Source: Phytopseudomonas straminea (GTDB lineage: Bacteria > Pseudomonadota > Gammaproteobacteria > Pseudomonadales > Pseudomonadaceae). Taken from it: DNA of 64,000 nt. Under the pieces are notes generated by a model, which saw only the letters and a program-made list of their open reading frames with translations, did not search any database and was not told where the DNA came from. The stretch spans positions 153,058 through 217,057 of the forward strand of contig NZ_FOMO01000007.1 in assembly GCF_900112645.1 (NCBI RefSeq), read 5' to 3'. Shown here in pieces: positions 1 to 11,251 of the stretch. Positions within the stretch are counted from its first letter, which is position 1. Each line of letters begins with the position of its first letter. A program made the position numbers and the translations under genes.

Positions 1-748
1 TGGGCGTGGTGTCGGCGCTCATGTCGTGGCCGTAGAGGCACAGGCCGGCTTCCAGGCGCAGGGAGTCTCGAGCGCCAAGGCCGATGGGCAGCACCTCCGG
101 CTCGGCCAGCAGGCTGCGCGCCAGTGCTTCGGCGTGACTGGCAGGTACGGAAATCTCGAAACCATCCTCGCCGGTGTAGCCGGAGCGGCTCACATAGCAA
201 TCGACGCCGAGCAGGCGCACGGGCTTGAACTGCATGAAGGTCATTTTGGCGACTTCCGGCGCCAGGCGGGTCAGCACCTCGACTGCCTTGGGGCCTTGCA
301 GGGCGAGCAGGGCACGCTCGAAGCGCGACTCGACCTGGCACTGGTTGGCGATGCGCTGTTGCAGGTGCATCAGATCCTGATGCTTGCAGGCGGCGTTGAC
401 CACCAGGAACAAGGTGTCATCGCCCAGGTTGGCGACCATCAGGTCGTCGAGGATGCCGCCGTTTTCATCCGTGAACATGGCATAGCGTTGCATGCCGACC
501 GGCAGGTCGATGATATCCACCGGCACCAGGCTCTCCAGCGCTTTGGCTGCACCGGCGCCACGCAGGATGATCTGCCCCATGTGCGAAACGTCGAACAGGC
601 CGGCGGCTTCACGGGTATGCAGGTGTTCCTTCATCACGCCGAGCGGGTACTGCACCGGCATGTCATAGCCGGCGAACGGCACCATGCGTGCGCCGAGTTC
701 CAGGTGCAGAGCATGGAGTGGGGTTTTCGCCAGGATTTCAGTGGTCAT
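1..748 (-). CDS. gcvT: Aminomethyltransferase (glycine cleavage T-protein), C-terminus outside window
   Basis: T-protein of the glycine cleavage system: takes the aminomethyl group from lipoylated GcvH, releases ammonia and passes the one-carbon unit to tetrahydrofolate. The 249 codons visible are the N-terminal two thirds (family about 360-370 residues); the rest lies before base 1. The start ATG (746-748) follows an AGGAG ribosome site 8 nt upstream. The family motif GLFDVSHMGQ is readable near residue 55 and the YTGEDGFE folate-domain stretch near residue 205. It is third in a gcvH-gcvP-gcvT operon, separated from gcvP by 97 nt containing a hairpin. In some pseudomonads glyA and sdaA lie between gcvP and gcvT; here they do not. 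Confidence 0.95.
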   Translation of the reverse strand, partial: MTTEILAKTPLHALHLELGARMVPFAGYDMPVQYPLGVMKEHLHTREAAGLFDVSHMGQIILRGAGAAKALESLVPVDIIDLPVGMQRYAMFTDENGGILDDLMVANLGDDTLFLVVNAACKHQDLMHLQQRIANQCQVESRFERALLALQGPKAVEVLTRLAPEVAKMTFMQFKPVRLLGVDCYVSRSGYTGEDGFEISVPASHAEALARSLLAEPEVLPIGLGARDSLRLEAGLCLYGHDMSADTTP

Positions 749-813
749 GGCGCTCTCCTGTAAGAGGCTGTGAGCGGCCCGCGACAGCGCGCGGGCATCG
801 TGGAAGAGGAGGC

Positions 814-836
814 GGCTGCCGAGCGAGTCGGCAGCC
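814..836 (-). other. Intercistronic hairpin between gcvP and gcvT
   Basis: A perfect 9-bp stem (GGCTGCCGA / TCGGCAGCC) with a 5-nt loop begins 10 nt after the gcvP stop codon. There is no T-run on the minus strand, so it is more likely an mRNA-stabilising or partial-attenuation hairpin than a full terminator. Confidence 0.5.
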
Positions 837-845
837 GGGGCGGGA

Positions 846-3698
846 TCAGGCGTCCTGATAGGCCTCGATGGGCGGGCAGGCGCAGACCAGGTTGCGGTCG
901 CCGAACACGTTGTCGACGCGGCCCACGGGCGGCCAGTACTTGCCGTCGACCAGGCTGCGGGTCGGGTAGACCGCCTGTTCGCGGCTGTACGGGTGCGTCC
1001 ATTCACCCACCAGTTCGGCGGCGGTGTGTGGGGCGTTTTTCAGCGGGTTGTCGTCGGCATTCAACTGGCCGCGCTCGACTGCGCGAATTTCTTCGCGAAT
1101 GGCGATCATGGCGTCGCAGAAACGATCCAGCTCTTCTTTGGACTCGCTCTCGGTCGGCTCGATCATCAGCGTGCCGGCCACCGGGAAGGACATGGTCGGG
1201 GCGTGGAAGCCGAAGTCGATCAGGCGCTTGGCCACGTCGTCGACGCTAATACCGCTGCTGTCTTTCAGCGGGCGCAGGTCGAGGATGCATTCGTGGGCCA
1301 CCAGGCCGCCTTCACCGCTGTACAGCACCGGGTAGTGCTCCTCAAGACGGCGGGCGATGTAGTTGGCGTTGAGGATCGCCATCTGCGACGCCAGGCGCAG
1401 GCCGGTGCCACCCATCATGCGGATGTACATCCAGGTGATCGGCAGTATGCTGGCGCTGCCGAACGGCGCGGCACTGACGGCACCTTCCTTGCGGGCCATG
1501 TGGCCATGGCCGGGCAGGAACGGCGCCAGGTGGGCCTTCACGCCAATCGGGCCGACGCCCGGGCCGCCGCCGCCGTGGGGAATGCAGAAGGTCTTGTGCA
1601 GGTTCAGGTGCGAGACGTCGCCGCCGAACTTGCCCGGGGCGCAGAGGCCAACCATGGCGTTCATGTTGGCGCCGTCGATATACACCTGGCCGCCGTTGTC
1701 ATGGACGATGGCGCAGATCTCGCGAATGCCTTCCTCGAACACGCCGTGGGTCGACGGGTAGGTGATCATGATTGCGGCTAGCTGGTCACGATGCTGCTCG
1801 GCCTTGGCGCGCAGGTCATCGATGTCGACGTTGCCGCGGGCGTCGCAGGCGGTCACCACCACGCGCATGCCGGCCATGTGTGCGGTGGCCGGGTTGGTGC
1901 CGTGGGCCGATTGCGGGATCAGGCAGATGTCGCGTTTGTCGTCGCCGCGGCTGTGGTGATAAGCGCGAATCGCCAGCAGGCCGGCGTATTCACCCTGGGA
2001 GCCGGCGTTGGGTTGCAGCGACACGGCGTCGTAACCGGTGGCGGCGCAGAGCATGGCTTCCAGTTCGTCGGTCAGTTGCTGGTAACCGGCGCTCTGTTCG
2101 GCAGGCGCGAAAGGATGCAGGTTGCCGAACTCGGCCCAAGTGACGGGGATCATCTCGCTGGCCGCGTTGAGCTTCATGGTGCAGGAGCCCAGCGGGATCA
2201 TGCTGCGATCCAGCGCCAAGTCCTTGTCGGCGAGCTTGCGCAGGTAGCGCATCAGCTCGGTTTCCGAGTGGTAGCGATTGAACACCGGGTGTTCGAGAAT
2301 CGCCGATTGGCGCAATTGTCCGGCGGGCAGGCTGCTGTCGCCCTGGGTGGCCAGCGCAGCGAAATCCGGCGTTGGCTTGCCGTCTGCCAGCAGCGACCAG
2401 AGTTGCTCGATATCCGCCTGGGTAGTGGTTTCATCGAACGACAGGCCGAGACGCTCGGCATCCACTTCACGCAGGTTGATGCTGGCGGCGCGAGCTTTGC
2501 TGTGCAGTGCTGCGGTCTGCGCGCCGGTACGCAGAGTGACGGTATCGAAGAACGCCTGCTGCTCGACAGCAAGGCCAAGGCTCTGCACGCCGCGGGCGAA
2601 AATCACGGTCAACTGGTGGACGCGCTGGGCAATTCGCGTCAGCCCCTGTGGGCCGTGGTACACGGCGTACATGGCGGCGATGTTGGCGAGCAGCACCTGG
2701 GCGGTGCAGATGTTGCTGGTGGCCTTCTCGCGGCGGATGTGCTGTTCGCGGGTCTGCATGGCCAGGCGCAGGGCCGGGTTACCGAAGCGGTCTACCGACA
2801 TGCCAACCAGGCGCCCCGGCATGTCGCGCTTGAACGCGTCACGGGTGGCGAAGTAAGCCGCGTGCGGGCCGCCGAAGCCCAGTGGCACGCCGAAGCGTTG
2901 AGCACTGCCCAGGGCAACGTCGGCGCCGAATTCGCCAGGCGCCTGCAGCAGGGTCAGGGCCAGCAGGTCGGCGGCAACGGCGACCAGGGCATTGGCAGCG
3001 TGGAAGCGCTCGACCACTTCGCGGTAGTCGAAGATGTCGCCATTGCTCGCCGGGTATTGCAGCAGGGCGCCGAAGAAGGCACTGGCGTCACTGATGGCGG
3101 CTTCGTCACCCACCACCACTTCGATGCCCAGGGGTTCGGCGCGGGTGCGCAGCACGTCGAGGGTCTGCGGGTGGCAATGCCGGGAGGCGAAGAAGGCGTT
3201 GGCGGCCTTGTTCTTCGACAGGCGCTTGCAGAAGGTCATGGCCTCGGCGGCAGCGGTGCCCTCGTCAAGCAGCGAGGCGTTGGCGATCGCCAGGCCGGTG
3301 AGGTCGCTGATCAGGGTCTGGAAGTTCAGCAGCGACTCCAGGCGGCCCTGGGAAATTTCTGGCTGGTAGGGGGTGTAGGCGGTGTACCAAGCCGGGTTTT
3401 CCAGCAGGTTGCGCAGGATGGGCGACGGCGTATGGGTGCCGTAGTAACCCTGGCCGATATAGTTGCGAAACAGCTTGTTCTTGCTAGCGATGGCCTTGAT
3501 GGCGGCCAGGGCATCGGCTTCGCTCTGGCCGTCGCCGGCCGGCAGCACGCTGGTGCCCTTGATGCTGCCCGGGATGACGCTGGCGGTCAGCGCTTCCAGG
3601 TCGCTGTAACCCAGGGTTTCCAGCATGGCGGCGGTGTCTTGATCGCGCGGACCGATGTGGCGGGCGATGAATTCGTTGCGGGTGGTCAAATCAGTCAT
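846..3698 (-). CDS. gcvP: Glycine dehydrogenase (decarboxylating), P-protein
   Basis: PLP enzyme of 950 residues (E. coli 957) that decarboxylates glycine and loads the aminomethyl group onto the lipoyl arm of GcvH. It is the single-chain type with two tandem PLP-fold halves. The Schiff-base lysine is K702 in the motif HLNLHKTF, followed by the glycine-rich HGGGGPG. The N-terminus reads EFIARHIGPRDQD, typical of the family. It starts 9 nt after the gcvH stop, so both are read from one message. Length and motifs are intact. Confidence 0.97.
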   Translation of the reverse strand: MTDLTTRNEFIARHIGPRDQDTAAMLETLGYSDLEALTASVIPGSIKGTSVLPAGDGQSEADALAAIKAIASKNKLFRNYIGQGYYGTHTPSPILRNLLENPAWYTAYTPYQPEISQGRLESLLNFQTLISDLTGLAIANASLLDEGTAAAEAMTFCKRLSKNKAANAFFASRHCHPQTLDVLRTRAEPLGIEVVVGDEAAISDASAFFGALLQYPASNGDIFDYREVVERFHAANALVAVAADLLALTLLQAPGEFGADVALGSAQRFGVPLGFGGPHAAYFATRDAFKRDMPGRLVGMSVDRFGNPALRLAMQTREQHIRREKATSNICTAQVLLANIAAMYAVYHGPQGLTRIAQRVHQLTVIFARGVQSLGLAVEQQAFFDTVTLRTGAQTAALHSKARAASINLREVDAERLGLSFDETTTQADIEQLWSLLADGKPTPDFAALATQGDSSLPAGQLRQSAILEHPVFNRYHSETELMRYLRKLADKDLALDRSMIPLGSCTMKLNAASEMIPVTWAEFGNLHPFAPAEQSAGYQQLTDELEAMLCAATGYDAVSLQPNAGSQGEYAGLLAIRAYHHSRGDDKRDICLIPQSAHGTNPATAHMAGMRVVVTACDARGNVDIDDLRAKAEQHRDQLAAIMITYPSTHGVFEEGIREICAIVHDNGGQVYIDGANMNAMVGLCAPGKFGGDVSHLNLHKTFCIPHGGGGPGVGPIGVKAHLAPFLPGHGHMARKEGAVSAAPFGSASILPITWMYIRMMGGTGLRLASQMAILNANYIARRLEEHYPVLYSGEGGLVAHECILDLRPLKDSSGISVDDVAKRLIDFGFHAPTMSFPVAGTLMIEPTESESKEELDRFCDAMIAIREEIRAVERGQLNADDNPLKNAPHTAAELVGEWTHPYSREQAVYPTRSLVDGKYWPPVGRVDNVFGDRNLVCACPPIEAYQDA

Positions 3699-3707
3699 GG
3701 CTTTATC

Positions 3708-4091
3708 TCACGCGTCGGCTTTGGCGTTGAGCAGGCGCTCGTAGGCATCCTGATCGAGCAGGCCGGCCAGGGCGCCGGCATCAGCTGGGCGGAAGCGGAA
3801 GAACCAGCCCTGGCCCAAAGGCTCGGCATTGACCAGTTCGGGGCTGGCCTCGAGATCCGGGTTCACTTCGACCACTTCGCCGTCCAGCGGCATGCCGATG
3901 TTGCTGGCAGCCTTCACGGACTCCAGCACCGCCACCTCGTCGCCGGCGGCATAGGCCTGCAGCTCGGGCAACTGCACGAATACCACGTCGCCCAGTGCGT
4001 CTTGAGCGTAGGCGGTGATCCCTACTGTGACCAGGCCATCGGCCTCCTGACGCAGCCATTCGTGCTCGACGGTGAAACGCAATTCGCTCAT
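3708..4091 (-). CDS. gcvH: Glycine cleavage system H protein
   Basis: Lipoyl carrier of 127 residues shuttling the aminomethyl group between GcvP, GcvT and the L-protein. The lipoylation lysine is K60 in LESVKAASN. A longer in-frame start exists 30 nt upstream, but the ATG at 4089-4091 has AAGGGAG just upstream and gives the family length and the usual MSELRFTVEHEW start. First gene of the operon; its leader (4092-4383) holds the inverted repeats described separately. No lpd gene for the L-protein is in the window. Confidence 0.96.
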   Translation of the reverse strand: MSELRFTVEHEWLRQEADGLVTVGITAYAQDALGDVVFVQLPELQAYAAGDEVAVLESVKAASNIGMPLDGEVVEVNPDLEASPELVNAEPLGQGWFFRFRPADAGALAGLLDQDAYERLLNAKADA

Positions 4092-4228
4092 GGGGACTCC
4101 CTTGTTGGACTCTGTGCCCATCTGCGTGGGCGCGGTGATTGGAAGCTGATTAGCAAGGTCGGTGCCATATAAAATAATCGTTACAAATCAATTACTTATA
4201 TATTTTTGCATTGTCTGATCAGGTAATT

Positions 4229-4246
4229 TGTATTGAATTCAATACA
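4229..4246. promoter_or_regulatory. 18-bp perfect palindrome upstream of gcvH (operator-like site 1)
   Basis: TGTATTGAATTCAATACA reads the same on both strands. It lies 138 nt upstream of the gcvH start in an AT-rich stretch (4160-4250) that probably carries the gcv promoter. The arm-spacer pattern TGTATT-N6-AATACA recurs at 4328-4345. The 292-nt region 4092-4383 contains no convincing gene. The binding protein is unknown; such symmetry is usual for a dimeric repressor or activator. Confidence 0.6.
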
Positions 4247-4267
4247 GAAGCGCCACGCCATATCCTT

Positions 4268-4284
4268 AAGCCCGCTACGGGCTT
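4268..4284 (-). terminator. Hairpin downstream of the sirB1-like gene
   Basis: AAGCCCG-CTA-CGGGCTT forms a 7-bp stem about 100 nt after the stop codon of the 4384-5187 gene. It lacks a clear U-run, so it is only a possible weak or Rho-assisted terminator. Confidence 0.3.
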
Positions 4285-4313
4285 GGGAATGTCGTGGTTG
4301 GTTATGCCTGTGT

Positions 4314-4345
4314 CGTATTGAATACGGTGTATTTAAATCAATACA
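4314..4345. promoter_or_regulatory. Paired inverted repeats upstream of gcvH (operator-like sites 2 and 3)
   Basis: Site 2 is CGTATTGAATACG (4314-4326, arms separated by one base). Site 3 is TGTATTTAAATCAATACA (4328-4345), with the same TGTATT-N6-AATACA layout as the perfect palindrome at 4229-4246; its centre is 99 bp from that of site 1. The repeated arms suggest cooperative binding or looping by one regulator. They also lie within 70 nt of the stop codon of the upstream sirB1-like gene. Confidence 0.5.
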
Positions 4346-4383
4346 CTTGTTGGCCGATGGCCGCTCTCGGTGATGTGTCGGGC

Positions 4384-5187
4384 TCAGTGCAGCGCGGGTT
4401 GCGCACTGGATTGGCGCAGCCGATCCCCGAGTTTCAGCCGTTGGGCGGGGTCTTCGCACAGCAGCAGGGCCCGCTGCACATCGAAGCGTTCAGCTTGGGA
4501 GCAATCTAGGTGGCGATAAAGCTCGGCCCTGGCCAGGTGGTCGTTAACGTTTGGCGCGGCCAGTTGCAGCACCCGCTCGGCATCCTTCAAAGCACTGATG
4601 TAGTCCTCTGCCTGGGCGTGCAAATGGCGCAAGTTGCGCGACAGGCGCAGGATCATGCCGCGGGCGTCGCAGCTCGCCATATGTTCGGCGCTCAGCTGGG
4701 CATGGGGGCCGAGGTAGCGCAGCAGTAACTCGCGGCAGTCGCGGGTGTACAGTCGTCGCCCGCCGCAGGGGTCGAGCAGGTGGTCGGCGCCAGGCACACG
4801 CAGCAGAAAGTAGCCGGGAAACCCGACGCCCTGCAGCGGGATATTCAGCCGACGCGCCAGTTCCAGGGCGATCAGCGCGATGCTCAGCGGCTGGCCGCGG
4901 CGTCGTTGCAGCACCTTGTGCAGCAAGGCGGCTTGTGGGCGTACCGGGCTGTCGTCATCGTCATAGAAATGCAGGTCACTGAGGCGGCGCAACAAGGGCT
5001 GCGCCAGTTCCTGGGGCGGGAAGTTGGGCAGGCCGGAGTCGACCTGATGCTTGAGGTGCTCGAGCTCGCGCAGGAGCTGCTGGGGCTCCACCGCCGGATC
5101 GTGCTCGGCAGCGACCCAGAGTGCGGCTTCGAAAAACGCCGGCTGTTCGGCGTTCAGACAGGCAAGGCAGTGATCGCGCGCGCTCAT
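4384..5187 (-). CDS. SirB1/YchA-type transglutaminase-like TPR protein
   Basis: 267 residues, close to E. coli SirB1/YchA (about 269). The middle resembles the transglutaminase-like core of the family (LPNFPPQELAQPLLRRLSDL, then RRGQPLSIALIALELARRL and LLDPCGGRRL); the C-terminal third is helical and TPR-like. The molecular role is not established. A GTG two codons upstream could also start, but the ATG at 5185-5187 is correctly spaced from GGGAGG. The gene lies downstream of yebG on the same strand with a 94-nt gap. Confidence 0.8.
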   Translation of the reverse strand: MSARDHCLACLNAEQPAFFEAALWVAAEHDPAVEPQQLLRELEHLKHQVDSGLPNFPPQELAQPLLRRLSDLHFYDDDDSPVRPQAALLHKVLQRRRGQPLSIALIALELARRLNIPLQGVGFPGYFLLRVPGADHLLDPCGGRRLYTRDCRELLLRYLGPHAQLSAEHMASCDARGMILRLSRNLRHLHAQAEDYISALKDAERVLQLAAPNVNDHLARAELYRHLDCSQAERFDVQRALLLCEDPAQRLKLGDRLRQSSAQPALH

Positions 5188-5281
5188 GGACACCTCCCGG
5201 GGGATGTGCCTGTTTTAGCTGTGCGCGCGCCGGCCGTCCAGCCCGGAAAAGCGAAGAGATGTTAACGGCGCAGCCTGGCGG

Positions 5282-5545
5282 TCACTCTGTTTCCGGCAGG
5301 CTGCCCAGTTCGCCGAGGGCATCGGGCTGATTCTTGAACGCCTTGGCGAACACGTCGCGATTTCTGGCCATGTAGATCCCCAGCTCCTCGCCTTGGTCTT
5401 CGCTGAGCGACGGCACCGCCTTCTGCAGTACATCGCTGAGCAGCTCGGCCAGCTCCAGCATCTTGTCGTGACGATCTGCTTCGGCCTTATCCATAAACAA
5501 ACGCTCCGGGTCGCGACTGCTGCGGTACACCACTTCGACGGCCAT
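5282..5545 (-). CDS. yebG: YebG family DNA damage-inducible protein
   Basis: Small protein of 87 residues that matches E. coli YebG in length and in the N-terminal MAVEVVYRSS and the central DKMLELAELL pattern. YebG is a known SOS-regulon protein of unclear biochemical role. The SOS link holds here: a good LexA box (5580-5599) lies 35 nt upstream of the start. The start ATG follows GAGGTGA. Confidence 0.88.
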   Translation of the reverse strand: MAVEVVYRSSRDPERLFMDKAEADRHDKMLELAELLSDVLQKAVPSLSEDQGEELGIYMARNRDVFAKAFKNQPDALGELGSLPETE

Positions 5546-5579
5546 TCATCACCTCTACGCCTTCGCTGATAATTAAAAA

Positions 5580-5599
5580 TACTGTTCATGCATACAGTT
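5580..5599 (-). promoter_or_regulatory. LexA (SOS) box upstream of yebG
   Basis: TACTGTTCATGCATACAGTT has the CTG-N10-CAG core and matches the gammaproteobacterial LexA consensus at nearly all positions. It sits 35-54 nt upstream of the yebG start, where it would overlap the promoter. psiE is divergent and starts about 200 nt away at 5798, so the box most likely controls yebG only. Confidence 0.85.
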
Positions 5600-5797
5600 G
5601 TGGCGAGCTTACTCGACTGCGCTGCGTTTGAACAGCGTAAACCTGGCCGCGAGATTCGCCATCCCATGTGCCTTTCCCATGTTCTGGCGCTTCTGTTTGC
5701 CAGCGCAGCCGCCTCGCTGGTCTTGTTCCTGCATGGGAATGTCACGCGGGCGCGCCATCATCGGCGCCAGGCTGTATCAATCTGAAAGGGGAATGCC

Positions 5798-6271
5798 ATG
5801 AAGTGGGTCGACGATAGCCGCAAGCGGATGCACAAGGGCGCGAATTCGATCGGTAATCTATTCGTCGAGGGCTTTCATTACCTGGGGCTGTTCGCCATCG
5901 GAGCGGCGACCGCCTGGGCCTCGGTCGGCGCATTTCTAGGCATGGTGGAAAAGGGCAGTGCCAGCGTGGACGACATCCTGCTGCTGTTCATCTATCTGGA
6001 GCTGGGGGCGATGGTCGGCATCTATTTCAAGACCAACCATTTGCCGATCCGCTTTCTGCTGTACATCGCCATCACCGCGCTGACCCGTTACCTGATCGGC
6101 GACGTATCCCATCACAAGGCGCCGGACATTGGCCTGCTGTACCTGTGCGGCGGCATCTTCTTCCTGGCACTGTCGGTGCTGGCGGTGCGTTTCGCGTCCT
6201 ACAAGTTTCCGTCCAGCAAGGCCATCGACTCGACCGGCGAAGTGGTGGGCGACAACTACTCCGAGCGCTGA
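5798..6271 (+). CDS. psiE: PsiE family phosphate-starvation-inducible membrane protein
   Basis: 157-residue inner-membrane protein with four hydrophobic segments (about residues 25-47, 60-78, 85-103 and 115-133). The pattern IYLELGAMVGIYFKTNHLPIR is typical of PsiE. In E. coli PsiE is induced by phosphate starvation; its function is unknown. The ATG follows AAAGGGGA. No Pho box was clearly recognised in the 198-nt leader. Its stop is 6 nt from the end of the convergent helicase gene. Confidence 0.85.
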   Translation: MKWVDDSRKRMHKGANSIGNLFVEGFHYLGLFAIGAATAWASVGAFLGMVEKGSASVDDILLLFIYLELGAMVGIYFKTNHLPIRFLLYIAITALTRYLIGDVSHHKAPDIGLLYLCGGIFFLALSVLAVRFASYKFPSSKAIDSTGEVVGDNYSER

Positions 6272-6277
6272 TGGCGC

Positions 6278-8911
<2,634 letters not shown>

Positions 8912-9019
8912 CAGACGAGCTCTCTGGGGACAAGACTAGGTTCGGCATGGCACTGTGAAAACGATGGCAAGCCGCCGATGGTCTCACAGCTTGTCGGGCA
9001 ATGGCAGACCCTAGCTGGC

Positions 9020-9265
9020 TCAGGCGCGTTCGGCAGGCGTCTCGGTCTTGAGAGCGCCACGAATGTTCATCGCGCCCAGGCACAACTGCAGCACAATCAA
9101 TGCGTAGGCGTGGCTGTAGAGCCCCCAGATGATCCACAAGAGGTTGCTGGCCATGAACACCCAGAAGCCCAGATTACGGCGGTGGCGCTGCTTGGAGGCG
9201 ACCAGCCAGGCAGCGATGACGGTGATCAGCATGGCCGGCCATTGCAGCCAGTCGAGGTATTCCAT
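9020..9265 (-). CDS. Small inner-membrane protein (unknown function)
   Basis: 81 residues, three hydrophobic stretches (about 8-24, 33-48 and 52-68) separated by a basic loop SKQRHRRN, ending in a short polar tail. The spacing of tryptophans resembles small PnuC/SemiSWEET-like half-transporters, but this is only an impression. It is 108 nt upstream of the SNF2 helicase start on the same strand. Reading frame and hydrophobicity look real; function not recognised. Confidence 0.6.
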   Translation of the reverse strand: MEYLDWLQWPAMLITVIAAWLVASKQRHRRNLGFWVFMASNLLWIIWGLYSHAYALIVLQLCLGAMNIRGALKTETPAERA

Positions 9266-9328
9266 AAGGCATCCGCAAACTGAGAGTACTCAGTAGCGAC
9301 CCTTGCCCGGACGCGGACGTTCGACCTT

Positions 9329-10741
9329 TCAGATCGGATTGCTCTCGCGCTGTGCCTTGTCAGCGTACATTTCGGCGTCGGCCATGCGCAGCAGTTCGCT
9401 GGCCGTAGTGCCGTCCGTCGGTGCGATGGCGATACCGAGGCTGACACCCACCTGTAGATTTTGGCCATTGAATACGATGGGATCGCTCAGTTCTTCTTCT
9501 ATGCGCTGGCCCAGGCGAATGGCTGCTGCCCTATCCAGACCGGGCAGCAGCACGGCGAACTCGTCACCGCCAAGACGTGCCGGTACGTCGATGCTGCGTA
9601 GCAGGCCGCGTAGCCGGCGGGCGCTGACTTTGAGTACCTCGTCGCCCGCAGCGTGGCCAAAGCGGTCGTTGATCTGCTTGAAGTGATCCAGGTCGATCAT
9701 CATCAGCGCGAAGGACGCCGAGCGCCCCTTGGTCAACGCATTGGTGACGCTCAGGTCGAATACCCGGCGATTCGGCAACTCGGTTAGCGGGTCCTGATGG
9801 GCCAGGGTGTCAAGCGGCCGCAGCAGGTGCCGGCCGATCAGCGCCACTACCAGGGCAGACAGCGCCAGGCTGGCTAGCAGCAGATAGCGCTGGAAACGTT
9901 CGATACGCTCGTAGGCAGCCATGTGCTGGTTCAGTGATTTGCCTGCGATCAGCAGTACTTCGCTGGCCTTCTGGGCATTGAAATTGTGCAGCGCCACCGA
10001 GCGCATCAGGTACTCGTCGTTCTCGTCCTGCAGTGTCCACTCGGCCCCGTCGACCAGCGCCGCGGGGTTGCTCAGCAAGCGCTCGAAGCTGCTTTCAAGG
10101 GTATTGCCGTGCAGTTGCCAGGCGCCGTCCTGGCCGCGTGACAGGAATACGAACTCGGTATCGGTGGTCTGCTTGAGCGCTTCAGCCAACTCGGTGTTAA
10201 TGGCGAAACCCAGAGTCAGTTCAGCCTGGGGCGTAGGCATGTTCACCACGCGGTGGATCAGCTGGTAAAGCACACCGCTTTGACTGCGCAGCAGGCTCAC
10301 CGGTTGCGCGCCCGGGCTGCCCGCCTGTGCAGCGGCCTTGAGTAGCGGGGCAATGTCGGCCTGTTGCAGTTCCTTGGGCACACTGGCAATCAGCTGGCGG
10401 TCGAGCGTATTGAGCAGAGCGATGTCGGCCTTCAGGCGCTTGCTGTGGTTGCTCAGCATGGATTCGATGGTCGAGCGCTCAGCGGTGGCGATGGCTTCCT
10501 TGAGGCCATAGTCAGCGGCCAGCACAGCAGCGCCCTGAGTCAGTTGGCGCTGGCGCAGTTCCAATAACTCGTCGACCACCTGGGTGGTGGTCTGCAGGCT
10601 TTTGCTGATGGTTTCTTCGACGATGCTGCGGTTGGTGCGAGCGCTCACCAGGTAGATGACCACCTGCACGCTCAGCAACGCCACGAGCAGTACCACGATG
10701 ATGCGTCGTTCCTGAGTCTTGATGTGCCGGCTGCTTCTCAT
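9329..10741 (-). CDS. Membrane-anchored diguanylate cyclase with periplasmic sensor domain
   Basis: 470 residues: TM1 about 13-33, a periplasmic domain of about 250 residues (CACHE/CHASE-like by layout), TM2 about 285-307, then a GGDEF domain. The active-site motif GGDEF is at 391-395 and the product-inhibition site RSID at 382-385, exactly five residues upstream, so it should make c-di-GMP and be feedback inhibited. The metal-binding pattern LDHFKQINDRFGHAAGD is intact. No EAL domain. It is probably transcribed alone. The ligand is unknown. Confidence 0.9.
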   Translation of the reverse strand: MRSSRHIKTQERRIIVVLLVALLSVQVVIYLVSARTNRSIVEETISKSLQTTTQVVDELLELRQRQLTQGAAVLAADYGLKEAIATAERSTIESMLSNHSKRLKADIALLNTLDRQLIASVPKELQQADIAPLLKAAAQAGSPGAQPVSLLRSQSGVLYQLIHRVVNMPTPQAELTLGFAINTELAEALKQTTDTEFVFLSRGQDGAWQLHGNTLESSFERLLSNPAALVDGAEWTLQDENDEYLMRSVALHNFNAQKASEVLLIAGKSLNQHMAAYERIERFQRYLLLASLALSALVVALIGRHLLRPLDTLAHQDPLTELPNRRVFDLSVTNALTKGRSASFALMMIDLDHFKQINDRFGHAAGDEVLKVSARRLRGLLRSIDVPARLGGDEFAVLLPGLDRAAAIRLGQRIEEELSDPIVFNGQNLQVGVSLGIAIAPTDGTTASELLRMADAEMYADKAQRESNPI

Positions 10742-10807
10742 CGACGTTCCATTCCCTATGGTTGTTATCGAGTGTAGAGCAGCGATTGGCCGACAGGAGT
10801 CAGCTGG

Positions 10808-11194
10808 TCAGGAAGTCCGTTTGAAGATGCGCTCCGAGAACAACATTTGCGCGAGCAACGGATAGGCCAGGTAATGCAGGATGAAGAGCAGTACGCCCAT
10901 GGGGCTGGGCTCGTCCTGTAGGCTCATCATGGTCAGCAGTAAGGCATACAGCAGGGCGAGGATGCCACCGTACAGCCACACCAGGCGCCGCCGTTCCCCG
11001 CGGGTTGGCGGGCGGCGTTGGCGCCAGGCGAATACAAGTGCCATCAGTGCTGCGATGCTGGCGGCGATCACCAGGGTCGCCAGCACGCCACCAAGTTTGA
11101 CGAAGCTGCGCAGCAGCACATTGAGCACCACGGCCGCCGCCACACCGATGAGGGCGTAACGCAGCATGGCGACGGGCTGTTGGGAAGGCGGCAT
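10808..11194 (-). CDS. Conserved-looking four-TM membrane protein (unknown function)
   Basis: 128 residues with hydrophobic segments at about 10-27, 34-55, 70-90 and 96-115, and a basic loop RQRRPPTRGERRR after the second. I do not recognise a family. It lies 66 nt upstream of the diguanylate cyclase gene on the same strand and 57 nt downstream of the SDR gene, so it could share a transcript with either. The start ATG at 11192-11194 is the longest one with a continuous hydrophobic N-terminus. Confidence 0.6.
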   Translation of the reverse strand: MPPSQQPVAMLRYALIGVAAAVVLNVLLRSFVKLGGVLATLVIAASIAALMALVFAWRQRRPPTRGERRRLVWLYGGILALLYALLLTMMSLQDEPSPMGVLLFILHYLAYPLLAQMLFSERIFKRTS

Positions 11195-11251
11195 GGCGAC
11201 AGGGCTCGGCGGTGGCGATGATGCTTGGAGTCTCGCCTGTGAATTCAGGTT

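Noticed and set aside
1791..4172. 793-codon open frame on the plus strand opposite gcvP/gcvH
   Set aside because: Mirror of gcvPH caused by high G/C at third positions; no ribosome site and low-complexity translation.
4092..4383. Glycine riboswitch upstream of gcvH
   Set aside because: The conserved glycine-aptamer core was not found; the region is dominated by AT-rich sequence and inverted repeats.
5588..5801. 65-67 codon frames upstream of psiE
   Set aside because: No ribosome sites; one overlaps the LexA box and the psiE leader; translation lacks coherent hydrophobic or conserved pattern.
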